Source: an uncultured Spirochaetia bacterium (lineage in GTDB: Bacteria > Spirochaetota > Brachyspiria > Brachyspirales > Brachyspiraceae). From it: DNA of 64,000 nucleotides. The position numbers and the translations under genes were made by a program. The DNA lies in the NCBI GenBank assembly GCA_947040495.1, contig CAMRBQ010000005.1:1-64000 (forward strand), given 5' to 3'. The notes under the pieces were generated by a model. The model worked only from the letters and a program-made list of their open reading frames with translations, did no database searches and was not told the origin of the DNA. Positions 1 through 8,954 of the stretch are shown in pieces (the stretch's first letter is position 1; each line of letters opens with the position of its first letter).

Positions 1-8
1 ATTGACTA

Positions 9-365
9 TCAAATATCGCCTGTAGATGCTTGAATAATATTATCCATAGGTATTCGTGTGTTTTTATCTATATGTTTTACAGTTGTATTTTTTTCATCTA
101 ATTTTTTATAGTCGCCCTTACTAACATAAGATACTATTGTTAGGGCAAATATTGTAAATATCAAAGCAGCAGCCAATCTTGGAGAAATCATAAGTTTTTT
201 GATAAACAGCCCACCCCTATCCCATAAGACTATATTTGATTTGCTTGCATCTCTTGCCTTTGTAAGCATGAGCTCAAATTCAACATCTGGAAAATCGGGG
301 ACTTCAAATAAATCTTTATTACTATGAATATCATCTCTAAAATCTAGGAAGCTGTCTTTTTTCAT
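9..365 (-). CDS. Small single-pass membrane protein, probable anti-sigma factor
   Basis: A 118-residue protein with an acidic N-terminal half, one hydrophobic segment at about residues 62-82, and a short polar C-terminal tail. Its ATG overlaps the stop codon of the ECF sigma gene upstream (ATGA overlap), so the two are translationally coupled. That arrangement is typical of a membrane-anchored anti-sigma factor that holds its cognate sigma until an envelope signal arrives. I see no zinc-binding HxxxCxxC motif, so it is not a classical ZAS-domain anti-sigma. The role is inferred from context and topology; the sequence itself matches no family I can name. Confidence 0.6.
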   Translation of the reverse strand: MKKDSFLDFRDDIHSNKDLFEVPDFPDVEFELMLTKARDASKSNIVLWDRGGLFIKKLMISPRLAAALIFTIFALTIVSYVSKGDYKKLDEKNTTVKHIDKNTRIPMDNIIQASTGDI

Positions 366-964
366 AACATACCTCTTTCTTTTTCCATAAGTAGTTGCAT
401 CTTTTTAAGGGCATAAAAATAATTACTTTTTGCCGAGTCACTTGATATTTTAAGTATTTTACCTATTTCAGTATATGAATGGTCTTCATAATAACGCAGT
501 AAAAAGACATCCCTCTGCTTGCCTTTAAGCTTAGCAGAAGCCTCATATATTTTCTCTTTTAAATATGTCCGCTCATAGCCATTCTCAGAATTATACCTAT
601 TATCATCGAGCATCTCAAGTTTTTCCATATATGGAGATTCTCGATTTGATGCACGTTTATACATATTTATTGCCGTATTATTTATTATTCTATATACCCA
701 GCCTTTAAAATAATTTCTCTCTTCATAATTTTTGAGCCCACGATATATACGTATAAGTGACTCTTGCATAAGATCCATCGCATCCTCATGATTATGCATA
801 AAGCGATATGAAAGATTAAATATGTAGCTTTTATAACGTGTTAGGAGTATATCTATAGCAGACTCAACGCCATCTTTATGTGCCAATATCAATTCTAAGT
901 CTGTTATATCAGGATTGCTTAAATCTATCTTTTTTTTATCTAAATTTTCTATATTTATATTCAT
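362..964 (-). CDS. ECF-type RNA polymerase sigma factor
   Basis: A 200-residue sigma-70 family protein with region 2 at about residues 35-105 (the AMDLMQESLIRIYRG helix and the FKGWVYRIINNTA promoter-melting segment) and region 4 at about 140-195 (the RDVFLLRYYEDHSYTEIGKIL helix-turn-helix). Regions 1 and 3 are missing, as in the ECF group. It would direct RNA polymerase to a small stress or envelope regulon. A good ribosome site (AAAGGT, 6 bases upstream) supports the start. It is followed with a 4-base overlap by the putative membrane anti-sigma gene. Family assignment is secure; the regulon is unknown. Confidence 0.92.
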   Translation of the reverse strand: MNINIENLDKKKIDLSNPDITDLELILAHKDGVESAIDILLTRYKSYIFNLSYRFMHNHEDAMDLMQESLIRIYRGLKNYEERNYFKGWVYRIINNTAINMYKRASNRESPYMEKLEMLDDNRYNSENGYERTYLKEKIYEASAKLKGKQRDVFLLRYYEDHSYTEIGKILKISSDSAKSNYFYALKKMQLLMEKERGML

Positions 965-982
965 TTATTTACCTTTAATTTT

Positions 983-1010
983 AATATATTAAATAATCAA
1001 CAAAAGTCAA
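983..1010 (-). promoter_or_regulatory. Sigma-70-type promoter of the ECF sigma operon
   Basis: On the minus strand TTGACT (1010-1005) is followed by a 16-base spacer and TATATT (988-983), leaving a leader of only about a dozen bases before the sigma gene. The operon therefore has a housekeeping-type promoter. I see no ECF-type GGAAC element. Confidence 0.6.
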
Positions 1011-1197
1011 TTTCTATAACATATTATAAGCAAAAAATACTAGTTTACGAACAAACTTTATATTACATATTAGCCATTATTGTTATGAATATAAAGCCTT
1101 CACTAAATAAAACAAGATATAATTAAAAAAGTAAAAGTACTACATACATTTAAGTAGAACATTATAGAATTTATCTAACATTTATATACATAAGGGC

Positions 1198-1240
1198 ATA
1201 AAAAAAGCAGCTTGGCTTATAAAAACCAAACTGCTTTATA
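1198..1240 (-). terminator. Rho-independent terminator of the surface-protein gene
   Basis: Inverted repeat AAGCAG(C)TTGG / CCAA(A)CTGCTT around a roughly 10-base loop. On the minus strand it is followed by a run of six T. It lies 40 bases past the stop of the surface-protein gene. The rest of the 315-base gap (965-1279) holds the sigma-operon promoter and otherwise nothing I recognise. Confidence 0.85.
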
Positions 1241-1279
1241 TCAAAAAATCTATAGTTTTATATTATATATTACTATATC

Positions 1280-2281
1280 TTATAGAGCTGATAGATCAAA
1301 TGAATAACTCAAACCAGCCTGAAGAACAACTTCATGCATAATACCTGCCTTCGTTGTAAGTCCTTCTACTCCATCAGGAGTCGCAGCACTGTACCATTTT
1401 CCTTTTACCTCACCAGCAGCTAGGTTATTTAAGTTATAACGTACACGTGCCCAAAGACCAAGTCCACCAGCATTAACGCTAAGTGTATTTTCCCAACGTA
1501 TTTGTAGGCGACTAGCAAAATTAGCTTCCCATAGTTTAACTTGATTAAAAGCCATCATATTATCAGCAGTATCCAATCCAGCCGGTCTATCTGTACCAGC
1601 TCCTTGGAAACGGAAACCAACCTGAGTAGTGAAACCCCAGATTTCAGCAAATGGTAAAGAATATGCTATTCTTAGTTCAAATACATCAAGAACATTATAA
1701 GCATATTTTTTCTCTCCACCAGTAAGATCTATTGAATAAGGCATAGGATTTGCCCAAAACTCTACTATAGCACCAAAAGTAAGCCCACCAGCATTACCCA
1801 AGCCTAATGTGTAGAATAGCTCAAATGCAGCAAGTGTTCTTGTATCAAAGAATAGACCCATATATAGCCCGTCAAAACCAAGCGCTTCACTATTAAGCAT
1901 CAAACCAATCTGTGCTCTAGGTGTATCTGTATTAAGTCCAAACTCTCCTAGACCTTTGTATTTGTTAGGCTTAATAATATTTGCATCAGTAGAAGGCTGT
2001 GCTTCATAAACACCTGTTTGTGTAGCGATAACCAATGCTTTCATTTGGAAAGTCAACCACTGTACTGATTCAAAATTTTGTCTATACCAAATACCAAATT
2101 CAAATTCATTACCTGCAAATAAGTCTTGTGCAGTTGTATGTTTTGAAATATCACCATCTGATGCATTAACATTACCAGCTGTTGCATCAAAGTAGACACC
2201 AGCCGAACGAGTTTTTTGTGCGAAAGCCGCACTACTTGCTATAAGCATTACTGCTACAAGCGAAAAAATTAGTTTACGCAT
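1280..2281 (-). CDS. Exported outer-membrane/surface protein, Vsp-like
   Basis: A 333-335 residue exported protein. The N-terminus is a clear signal peptide (basic start, a hydrophobic stretch ending SSAAFA, then QKT). The mature part is rich in Gly, Phe, Tyr and Trp with alternating hydrophobic positions (for example LGLGNAGGLTFGAIVEFWAN), which suggests an outer-membrane beta-barrel and resembles variable surface proteins of Brachyspira. Two in-frame ATGs exist. GGAGG lies only 2 bases from the upstream one (2287) but 8 bases from the second (2281), so I prefer the second. It has its own promoter and terminator and is divergent from dnaN. The barrel nature is inferred; no C-terminal aromatic sorting residue is present. 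Confidence 0.7.
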   Translation of the reverse strand: MRKLIFSLVAVMLIASSAAFAQKTRSAGVYFDATAGNVNASDGDISKHTTAQDLFAGNEFEFGIWYRQNFESVQWLTFQMKALVIATQTGVYEAQPSTDANIIKPNKYKGLGEFGLNTDTPRAQIGLMLNSEALGFDGLYMGLFFDTRTLAAFELFYTLGLGNAGGLTFGAIVEFWANPMPYSIDLTGGEKKYAYNVLDVFELRIAYSLPFAEIWGFTTQVGFRFQGAGTDRPAGLDTADNMMAFNQVKLWEANFASRLQIRWENTLSVNAGGLGLWARVRYNLNNLAAGEVKGKWYSAATPDGVEGLTTKAGIMHEVVLQAGLSYSFDLSAL

Positions 2282-2352
2282 TTTCATTTCCTCCGTAAAT
2301 TTTGTTAAAATTAAGATTGTATATATATAAATTATAAATACTATCCTTACTA

Positions 2353-2380
2353 TATATAGTCTATAATTTTTTTTAGTAAA
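2353..2380 (-). promoter_or_regulatory. Candidate promoter of the surface-protein gene
   Basis: Minus-strand TTTACT (2380-2375), a 16-base spacer and TATATA (2358-2353), about 70 bases before the start codon. The match is moderate and the region is extremely AT-rich, so chance resemblance is possible. Confidence 0.4.
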
Positions 2381-2490
2381 TTCAAGTCCTTTTTGTAAAA
2401 AATTTTACTTAATTATTTTATCATTGTTATTATTTTTTAATGATTTTTATATTAACAAAATGCCTAATAATACTTGAAATTCTAGGTTAA

Positions 2491-2510
2491 TAGTATAGTA
2501 TAGTATAGTA
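2491..2510. repeat. Four tandem copies of a 5-bp unit upstream of dnaN
   Basis: TAGTA is repeated four times in a row, ending 44 bases before the dnaN ATG. A TTGAAA element at 2474-2479 precedes it. The array contains overlapping TATAGT hexamers, so the presumed -10 element lies inside a repeat whose length could change by slippage. Confidence 0.85.
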
Positions 2511-2554
2511 TTATGCTCGGTTAATTTTTTAAAATATTTTATAAGGATATATCG

Positions 2555-3682
2555 ATGAAGTTTAGATGTCTAAAAAAAGATATTATGAAATCTATTTCTG
2601 TTACTGAAAATGTTGTCGAAGGTAAAGTTATATATAACATGGAAAGTAATATATTAATAAATCTAGAAAATAATATACTAACATTAACAGCTACAGACGG
2701 CAATGTTTGGGCAAGAAGTAAGGCTCATCTCGAAAATGCAGAAGGCAATGGTACTGTTGCTGTATACGCCAAAAAAATAGGCTCGATATTAAAAGAAATG
2801 CCCGAAGGCTTTTTATCCATACATATAGAAGATAATGAAAAAATATATATAGATTCAGACAATGATAAAGTAAAGCATCTTATAATAGGTGTAAAGGCAG
2901 ATGACTATCCAAGTTATCCCGATAGCATAGAAAATACAAAAATGATATCTTTACCAACAAAAGAATTTATAACAATGATATCAAAGACGATTAATGCTGT
3001 CGCCAAAGAGCCATTTAAGCCTGCCCTGCGTGGTATACTCTTTGAAAAGACTGGCTCATCTCTCTATGCCGTTTCTACAGATGGACGTAGACTTGCATAT
3101 ATTGAGCGTGATTTTGGCTTAGAAGGTGTGGATGATTTCAGTATTATAATAGAACCAAAAGTACTTTTAGAGATACAAAAAAATATAAGCTATGAAGATG
3201 TTGAAGAAATACAAATGGGTGTTGATAATTATCAAGTATGTTTTAAGGTCGGTCAATATGATTTTGTATCTACGTTAATAGAAGGGAAATACCCAGACTA
3301 TAGAAAAGTTATCCCAAAAGAATTTGATTATACATTCAGAGTGAATAAAAATGACCTTGTCGATGCGATGAGGCGTGTTGTCCCAATGATTAGCGATATA
3401 CGTTCAAAAAAAATTATATTTGAAATAACAGAGGATTTGCTAAAAATTAAGGCTATCAATCAAGAGATGGGTGAGAGTCTTGGCAAGGTTGAAATTAAAT
3501 ATAGCGGAGAACAAGAGGTCTCTGCATTTAATTATGCATATGTACAAGATGTCTTAAAAACTCTTGATTCTGAAATAGTAACATTTTGCATGAATCATGA
3601 CCATAAACCTACTATGGTAAAAGAAATAGAAAGAGAAGATTATTTCTATATAATTATGCCCATGAATGCCAATGAAGATTAA
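2555..3682 (+). CDS. dnaN: DNA polymerase III beta subunit (sliding clamp)
   Basis: A 375-residue beta clamp with the usual three repeated domains of about 125 residues each. The central FKPALRGILFE and STDGRRLAYIE segments and the C-terminal YFYIIMPM ending are typical of the family. The dimeric ring encircles DNA and tethers polymerase III and repair proteins. AAGGA lies 7 bases before the ATG. No dnaA or recF is adjacent in this window, unlike the classical origin cluster, and I found no convincing DnaA boxes in the upstream gap. The next gene, pfk, is about 70 bases downstream on the same strand. Confidence 0.97.
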   Translation: MKFRCLKKDIMKSISVTENVVEGKVIYNMESNILINLENNILTLTATDGNVWARSKAHLENAEGNGTVAVYAKKIGSILKEMPEGFLSIHIEDNEKIYIDSDNDKVKHLIIGVKADDYPSYPDSIENTKMISLPTKEFITMISKTINAVAKEPFKPALRGILFEKTGSSLYAVSTDGRRLAYIERDFGLEGVDDFSIIIEPKVLLEIQKNISYEDVEEIQMGVDNYQVCFKVGQYDFVSTLIEGKYPDYRKVIPKEFDYTFRVNKNDLVDAMRRVVPMISDIRSKKIIFEITEDLLKIKAINQEMGESLGKVEIKYSGEQEVSAFNYAYVQDVLKTLDSEIVTFCMNHDHKPTMVKEIEREDYFYIIMPMNANED

Positions 3683-3751
3683 ATAATAAATTAGAATAAT
3701 ATAATATTAATTTTTTATAAAAGATTAATAATAATGACTAGGAGTCAGTTT

Positions 3752-4729
3752 ATGCCAAAAATAAAAAAAATTGCTGTGCTTACAAGTGGTGGCGATGCTT
3801 CAGGAATGAATCCAACAATACGTAGCGTTGTAAGATGTGCTATATACAATGGTATTGAGGTTATGGGTGTTTATAATGGATATCAAGGCTTGATGGATGA
3901 TGAAATTTTACCAATGGATGTTAGTACCGTTGGTGGAATTATAAGTAGAGGTGGAACAATGCTTTATAGTGCAAGAGCCCCAGAATTTATACATGCTGAA
4001 GGTATTAAAAAAGCAGCCGATAATTTCCGCAAACATAATTTAGATGCCCTAATAACAATTGGTGGTGATGGAACATTTAAAGGGGCATTAGATTTTTCTG
4101 TAATATGTGATTTCCCTGTAATAGGAATACCAGCTACTATTGACAATGACATAAATGGAACAGACTATACAATAGGCTATGATACTGCTGTCAATGTTGC
4201 CATGGACGCTATAGATAAACTAAGAGATACAGCCACTAGTCATGGTAGATGTTTTGTTGTCGAGGTTATGGGTCGCCATGCGGGTTATATTGCTATGGAA
4301 GTTGGCGTTGCATCTGGTGCAGAAGAGGTATTAATTCCTGAAACTCCAACTAAAATTAATGAAGTTATCGATAAAATTGAACAAGGGCGAAGCCGTGGAA
4401 AAAAATCTTCCATAATAATTGTGGCAGAAGGTGATGATACTGGTGGTGGTGCTAAAACATGTGAAATGATTGAAGGTAAAACGGGCTATCCTACTAGACT
4501 TACAATACTCGGTCATATGCAGCGTGGTGGTGTCCCTACAGCACAAGAAAGACTTATGGCTAGTCGATTTGGATATATGGCTATAAAGGCTTTACTCGAA
4601 GGCAAATATAATATCGCTGTTGGAACATATCAAGGAAAAAATACATTTACAGAATTAAAAGAAGCTGTTCGAAAAAAGCAAGAAATACCTTTTGAAGATA
4701 TTGAAATGCTTAAACAGTTATCCATTTAA
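3752..4729 (+). CDS. pfkA: 6-phosphofructokinase
   Basis: Phosphorylates fructose 6-phosphate to fructose 1,6-bisphosphate in glycolysis. The N-terminal TSGGDASGMN nucleotide loop, the TIGGDGTF motif and the catalytic TIDNDINGTD segment are all present. The Gly of GGDGT and an Ala in PATIDND, where PPi-dependent enzymes have Asp and Lys, argue for ATP as phosphoryl donor. I moved the start to the ATG at 3752: the AGGAG at 3740-3744 lies 7 bases before it and would sit inside the reading frame if the ATG at 3734 were used. The resulting 325 residues fit the bacterial family. Confidence 0.95.
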   Translation: MPKIKKIAVLTSGGDASGMNPTIRSVVRCAIYNGIEVMGVYNGYQGLMDDEILPMDVSTVGGIISRGGTMLYSARAPEFIHAEGIKKAADNFRKHNLDALITIGGDGTFKGALDFSVICDFPVIGIPATIDNDINGTDYTIGYDTAVNVAMDAIDKLRDTATSHGRCFVVEVMGRHAGYIAMEVGVASGAEEVLIPETPTKINEVIDKIEQGRSRGKKSSIIIVAEGDDTGGGAKTCEMIEGKTGYPTRLTILGHMQRGGVPTAQERLMASRFGYMAIKALLEGKYNIAVGTYQGKNTFTELKEAVRKKQEIPFEDIEMLKQLSI

Positions 4730-4809
4730 TTTGCATATTATAAAAATATTAATTTTTAATAATATTAGTTATAAAGAGATTTATGCATATGAACATAAAA
4801 TTATAATAT

Positions 4810-5514
4810 ATGTTTAATTTTAGAAATATACTTGGTGTTCGTATCGACGAATTAGATATTAGTATAGATGATGTACTAACAGAGATAATGCGTTCTAAAA
4901 ATAATCTGATAATACCTATGGATGTCTCTTTATTTTTAAAAGTTAGAAAAAATCCTAAGCTTAGAAAAATAGTAAATACAGCATCATTAGTTATCCCTAC
5001 AGATAAGGCTCTCTCAAAAAACTATTCTATAAATGAGTTTACACTTTATAGTAAAATACTAACATATATGGATGAAGCAAAATCATCATTTTTTGTTTTT
5101 GCTTCTGAAGAAAAATATATTTTAAAATCATTTGAAAAGATAAAACGTCTATATCCTGATATAACTATTGTTGGACATTATGATATTGTATCATATAAAA
5201 AAAGTGCTGAAAAAAGTAAAATATTAGAGGGTATAAGGAAAATATCAGCAGATACTGTTGCCATATATATGAAATTCCCACAAAATATAATCTGGTTTGA
5301 TGAAAATAAAAATGACCTTAATACAAAAATATATCTTTTATCTAGTAAACCATTTGATGTATTTAGCGGTAAAAAAAATGCTCCGCCATATAAAGTTATA
5401 CAAAATAATAGCAGTGCCTATTATCTAATTAAAAATCCATTTTTATTATTAAAGTATATTTATTTTTATTATATTATGTTTTTAAATAAAATATTTTCAA
5501 AAAAGAAGTTATGA
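4810..5514 (+). CDS. Divergent WecG/TagA/CpsF-family (GT26) glycosyltransferase-like protein
   Basis: A 234-residue protein that follows the GT26 pattern: an early segment where a run of charged residues precedes ASLVIPTD (usually ADLVLPDG), a central YPDITIVGHYDI, then an AIYMKFPQNIIWFDEN segment and SKPFDVFSGKKNAPP (usually GAFDVLAGKVKRAP). Family members add an N-acetylhexosamine to a lipid-linked sugar during surface-polysaccharide or teichoic-acid synthesis. Several catalytic-region residues are altered, so activity is uncertain. The C-terminus is basic and hydrophobic (about 205-230), consistent with membrane association. It is convergent with the alcohol dehydrogenase. Confidence 0.65.
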   Translation: MFNFRNILGVRIDELDISIDDVLTEIMRSKNNLIIPMDVSLFLKVRKNPKLRKIVNTASLVIPTDKALSKNYSINEFTLYSKILTYMDEAKSSFFVFASEEKYILKSFEKIKRLYPDITIVGHYDIVSYKKSAEKSKILEGIRKISADTVAIYMKFPQNIIWFDENKNDLNTKIYLLSSKPFDVFSGKKNAPPYKVIQNNSSAYYLIKNPFLLLKYIYFYYIMFLNKIFSKKKL

Positions 5515-5566
5515 TTTGTTTTTAGTTGTATTCTAGTCTAATGATATTTAAAATTGTTAAAAAATA

Positions 5567-5606
5567 AAAAGCCCTATTAAGATATTTAATATCTAATAAG
5601 GCTTTT
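5567..5606. terminator. Bidirectional rho-independent terminator
   Basis: A long inverted repeat (AAAAGCC...GGCTTTT, with AT-rich inner pairing) sits between two convergent genes. T-runs on both strands let it serve the GT26-like gene and the alcohol dehydrogenase gene. Confidence 0.85.
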
Positions 5607-5622
5607 ATTATTTTACAAAAAA

Positions 5623-6795
5623 TTATTTTGAAAGTTCATATATTTTTACAATATCATTTGCTTTTAATTTCTTAAATGAGCCGATTGCATCGCCCCTACC
5701 TTCAAATACTCTTTTTGCCATAACTTCAAATCTATCTGTATTAATATTTTCATGAGATAATCTTGTCGGTAGTCCAACAGACCTATAAAATAGTTCAAGT
5801 TGTCTAATACCTTCAAGTGCTTGATTTTCTTTTTCTTCATTTGCATAATCTATACCAAATATTCTATTTGCAAATTGAGCAAATTTATCAACATTATCTT
5901 TATAGACATATTTCATCCATGCAGGGAATATTATAGATAAACCCATTCCATGTGGTATATCATATTCGCCCGAAAGTTCATGCTCTATATTATGGCTAGA
6001 CCAATCTTCATCTCGCCCCATGCCCAAAAGCCCATTATGAGCAAGCGTACCCGCCCACATGATTTCTGAACGAGCAGTATAACATTTTGGATTTTCAATT
6101 GCTATAGGTGTATATCTTATCATTGTCTTAAATGCTGATTCTAAAAATCTATCCGATAAATCAACATTTTTTGTTTGAGTAAAATATCTTTCCATTAGAT
6201 GTGCTATTATATCAGATGCACCATATACTATTTGTTCTTTTGGCATAGAATATGTTATTTCTGGATTCATTATCGCAAACTGTGGGATAAGCTTTTCACT
6301 ATTTATATATCTTTTGAAGCTACTTGCTTCATTAGTTATAACAGAACCAGTTGACGATTCACTACCCGCAGCAGGGATTGTAAGTATTACACCAATTGGT
6401 AAAGCATTTTCTATAGGCTTACTATTATCCATATAATAGCTCCATATATCATCATGATAAGTACCAGCGGCTATTGACTTAGCAGAATCGATAACACTTC
6501 CCCCACCAACAGCAAGGATAAAATCAACGCCCTCTTTCTTACAAATATCGATGCCCTCTAATGCCAAGTCTAATCTAGGATTCGGTTTGACATTTCCTAG
6601 TTCTACATAACTAATATGACCATCTTTTAATGATTTAATAACTCTATCATAAACACCATTCTTTTTTATTGAAGAGCCACCATAATGCAATAAAACCTTT
6701 TTAACATTAAAAGATTTTATATGTGTTGCAACATCTATCTCTGTATCTTTACCAAAAATAATTCTACATGGATTATAGTAATTAAAATTATTCAT
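5623..6795 (-). CDS. Iron-containing alcohol dehydrogenase (butanol-dehydrogenase type)
   Basis: A 390-residue group III alcohol dehydrogenase. The N-terminal FNYYNPCRIIFGK, the GGGSVIDSAKSIAAG nucleotide-binding motif and the metal-site segments (YGASDIIAHLMERYF, SSHNIEHELSGEYDIPHGMGL) match the NADH-dependent butanol dehydrogenase/YqdH branch. It would reduce short-chain aldehydes to alcohols during fermentation and regenerate NAD+. AAGGAG precedes the ATG. It lies 31 bases downstream of the PIG-L deacetylase gene on the same strand, so the two are probably cotranscribed. The substrate cannot be read from the sequence. Confidence 0.93.
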   Translation of the reverse strand: MNNFNYYNPCRIIFGKDTEIDVATHIKSFNVKKVLLHYGGSSIKKNGVYDRVIKSLKDGHISYVELGNVKPNPRLDLALEGIDICKKEGVDFILAVGGGSVIDSAKSIAAGTYHDDIWSYYMDNSKPIENALPIGVILTIPAAGSESSTGSVITNEASSFKRYINSEKLIPQFAIMNPEITYSMPKEQIVYGASDIIAHLMERYFTQTKNVDLSDRFLESAFKTMIRYTPIAIENPKCYTARSEIMWAGTLAHNGLLGMGRDEDWSSHNIEHELSGEYDIPHGMGLSIIFPAWMKYVYKDNVDKFAQFANRIFGIDYANEEKENQALEGIRQLELFYRSVGLPTRLSHENINTDRFEVMAKRVFEGRGDAIGSFKKLKANDIVKIYELSK

Positions 6796-6826
6796 AAATA
6801 TATCTCCTTATAAATTGTATATAATA

Positions 6827-7528
6827 TTAAGGAAGCAATCTTTTTGTTACAAGACGTCCCCAATAAAGTGCCGGTCTAAATCCTTCAGCATAAGTAACAT
6901 TACATTGTAGACCACGTCCTTTTGAAGCCGTTCTAACAAAGTCGACAAAATCTATTTTATCATGTTCTTTCATCCAATCAATTTGAGAACGATGACATGA
7001 CAAAGCATTTAACTTTAATTCTATATAATCGCTTATATCAACATATTCTGTCGGCACAAAATTTACACCTGCTAATGTATCCATATAAAATATAGGACAA
7101 ATAGGATGTGCTTTGCCCTCATTTGTATAATGTGCAACACTTGCTGCAAATGATGCATTAAAAGCAAGATGACTTGATTCCATATGGTCTTGCATATAGT
7201 CATCAGGATTATGAGCAATGATTAAATCAGGCTTTGTTTCTCTAATCACAACTGCAAGTTTTGTTATGCTATCTTTATTATGAGAATCAACATGCATATC
7301 ACCAATATCAATATTTATGCTTTCACTACCGATTAATCTAGCAGCTTCTTCTGCCTCTTTAGTACGTATTGCTCTTATTTCATCAGGCATTATAACAGCA
7401 TGACCAAGATTGCCATTAGCAATATGGCATGTGAAAACTTTATGACCATCTTTAACCATTCTAGATAAAGTACCAAAACATGCTATCTCTAAATCATCAG
7501 GATGACAACCAATCGCTAGTACATTCAT
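6827..7528 (-). CDS. PIG-L/LmbE-family deacetylase
   Basis: A 233-residue zinc-dependent N-deacetylase-fold protein. The HPDD motif at residues 9-12 and the downstream HNPDDY and DHMESSHL segment supply the usual metal ligands and catalytic Asp. Relatives deacetylate N-acetylglucosamine derivatives or N-acetyl sugars. It has a strong AAGGAG ribosome site and is followed closely by the alcohol dehydrogenase, with which it shares no obvious pathway. Family assignment is secure; substrate unknown. Confidence 0.9.
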   Translation of the reverse strand: MNVLAIGCHPDDLEIACFGTLSRMVKDGHKVFTCHIANGNLGHAVIMPDEIRAIRTKEAEEAARLIGSESINIDIGDMHVDSHNKDSITKLAVVIRETKPDLIIAHNPDDYMQDHMESSHLAFNASFAASVAHYTNEGKAHPICPIFYMDTLAGVNFVPTEYVDISDYIELKLNALSCHRSQIDWMKEHDKIDFVDFVRTASKGRGLQCNVTYAEGFRPALYWGRLVTKRLLP

Positions 7529-7613
7529 AAAAAACTCCTTAATTTATAATATGGCTAAATAATATATACAATTATTACAATAGGTAATAATAAATATTAT
7601 AATTAAACTTGTA

Positions 7614-7856
7614 CTATTTTTTAAAAAATTTAATGGCGACATATGCACTCAGCAAAGACAAAAATATTGCCATAAAAATAGATACAATAAGCATATTTAT
7701 TGAAAATAAAATGGATATTACCGCTACCAATGTAACGGAAAGTATAATAAGAAATAATTCTATGAAAATAAAAAGAACTATCTTTTTTATTTTTGCATTA
7801 TCAAGTTTAATTTTTTTTTTTTCTACAGGCGCTTTATACGGAATAGGCTTTTTCAT
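7614..7856 (-). CDS. Small two-helix membrane protein with a poly-A tract
   Basis: An 80-residue protein with a basic N-terminus (Lys-rich to residue 25) and two hydrophobic segments at about 27-49 and 53-75. AGGAG lies 10 bases before the ATG. The codons around residues 12-15 form an uninterrupted run of 12 A (7822-7811), the longest homopolymer I noticed in the window, so the frame could switch by slippage. The overlapping plus-strand frame across the same bases is a shadow. Function unknown. Confidence 0.65.
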   Translation of the reverse strand: MKKPIPYKAPVEKKKIKLDNAKIKKIVLFIFIELFLIILSVTLVAVISILFSINMLIVSIFMAIFLSLLSAYVAIKFFKK

Positions 7857-8021
7857 TTAACTTATACTCCTATAATATGTATTAAAGTGTACTGTAAACA
7901 TAATTTTTTGTCAATGTGCCAAGCAAGAATAATATTTTAGAATAATCACTCTATATACAACTATTATTACAATATAATATAAATCTCTAGCTTATTAAAA
8001 ATCTATAGTAATTATATAAAT

Positions 8022-8954
8022 TTATAATGCCTCTAATGCCTTATCAAATGTATCCATATCATATACATTATAAACTTTTATACTAGGAGCTATTTTTCTT
8101 ATTAAACCTGAAAGCACTTTGCCAGGCCCTAGTTCAAATAAAACATCTACACCCTTGCTTTCTAATGATTTTACACATGCAAGCCAGTTTACTTCTGAGT
8201 ACATCTGCTTTACTAGCAACGCTTTTATCTCAAGGTCATTATTATAAAAACCACCTAATACATTTGATAAAACTTCATTTTTATTTTCATGTATTCTATA
8301 TTGAGATAAAATATTTTCAAACTCTATTGAGGCATCTTTCATAAATGGAGAATGAAAAGCACCGGCAACATTAAGCTCTACAACCATTTTGGCACCATTA
8401 GTTTTGAACTCTTCTGCTAGTTTACGAACTATATCTTCTTTACCTGATATTACAATCTGTTCGAGACTATTATAATTTGCTATAACAACATTATCATGTT
8501 CAGAACATATTTTCTTTATATAATTATATTCAAGCCCTATAATCGCGGCCATTAGGTATTGCTCACCTTTACCAGCATTAGACATTATAAGTCCACGTTT
8601 GCGTGAAATATTAAGTCCATCATCAAATGAAAATTTACCGGCAGCAGTAAGTGCTGTAATCTCACCAAGGCTATGACCACCATAATATTTGAATGCCTTA
8701 GAACGTTTCTCTAATTCTTTTTTCATCATCTCATGTAAAGCCATTCCCATTGCAAAAAGACAAGGCTGAGTATTTTCTGTTTTTCTAAGTTCATCTTCAC
8801 TTGCATAAAACGAAGTTTTTTCTACATCTATATCTATAATTGATGATGCCCTATCATATATTGCTTTAGCTATTAATGAGTTATCATAAATTGATTTGCC
8901 CATACCTGGTATTTGAGAGCCCTGTCCCGGGAAAATAAATCCTATATTTGACAT
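8022..8954 (-). CDS. fabD: Malonyl-CoA:ACP transacylase
   Basis: A 310-residue acyltransferase that loads malonate onto acyl carrier protein for type II fatty acid synthesis. The FPGQGSQ motif near the N-terminus, the GHSLGE nucleophile elbow (catalytic Ser) and the AGAFHSPFM segment with the catalytic His are intact. GGAGG precedes the ATG. No other fab gene is adjacent, so it is separated from the usual fab cluster. The 299-base gap upstream to cheX holds divergent promoter sequence. Confidence 0.96.
   Translation of the reverse strand: MSNIGFIFPGQGSQIPGMGKSIYDNSLIAKAIYDRASSIIDIDVEKTSFYASEDELRKTENTQPCLFAMGMALHEMMKKELEKRSKAFKYYGGHSLGEITALTAAGKFSFDDGLNISRKRGLIMSNAGKGEQYLMAAIIGLEYNYIKKICSEHDNVVIANYNSLEQIVISGKEDIVRKLAEEFKTNGAKMVVELNVAGAFHSPFMKDASIEFENILSQYRIHENKNEVLSNVLGGFYNNDLEIKALLVKQMYSEVNWLACVKSLESKGVDVLFELGPGKVLSGLIRKIAPSIKVYNVYDMDTFDKALEAL

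Noticed and set aside
2288-2554. Replication origin beside dnaN
   Set aside because: No convincing DnaA boxes (TTATCCACA-like) and no dnaA gene. The gap is explained by divergent promoters.
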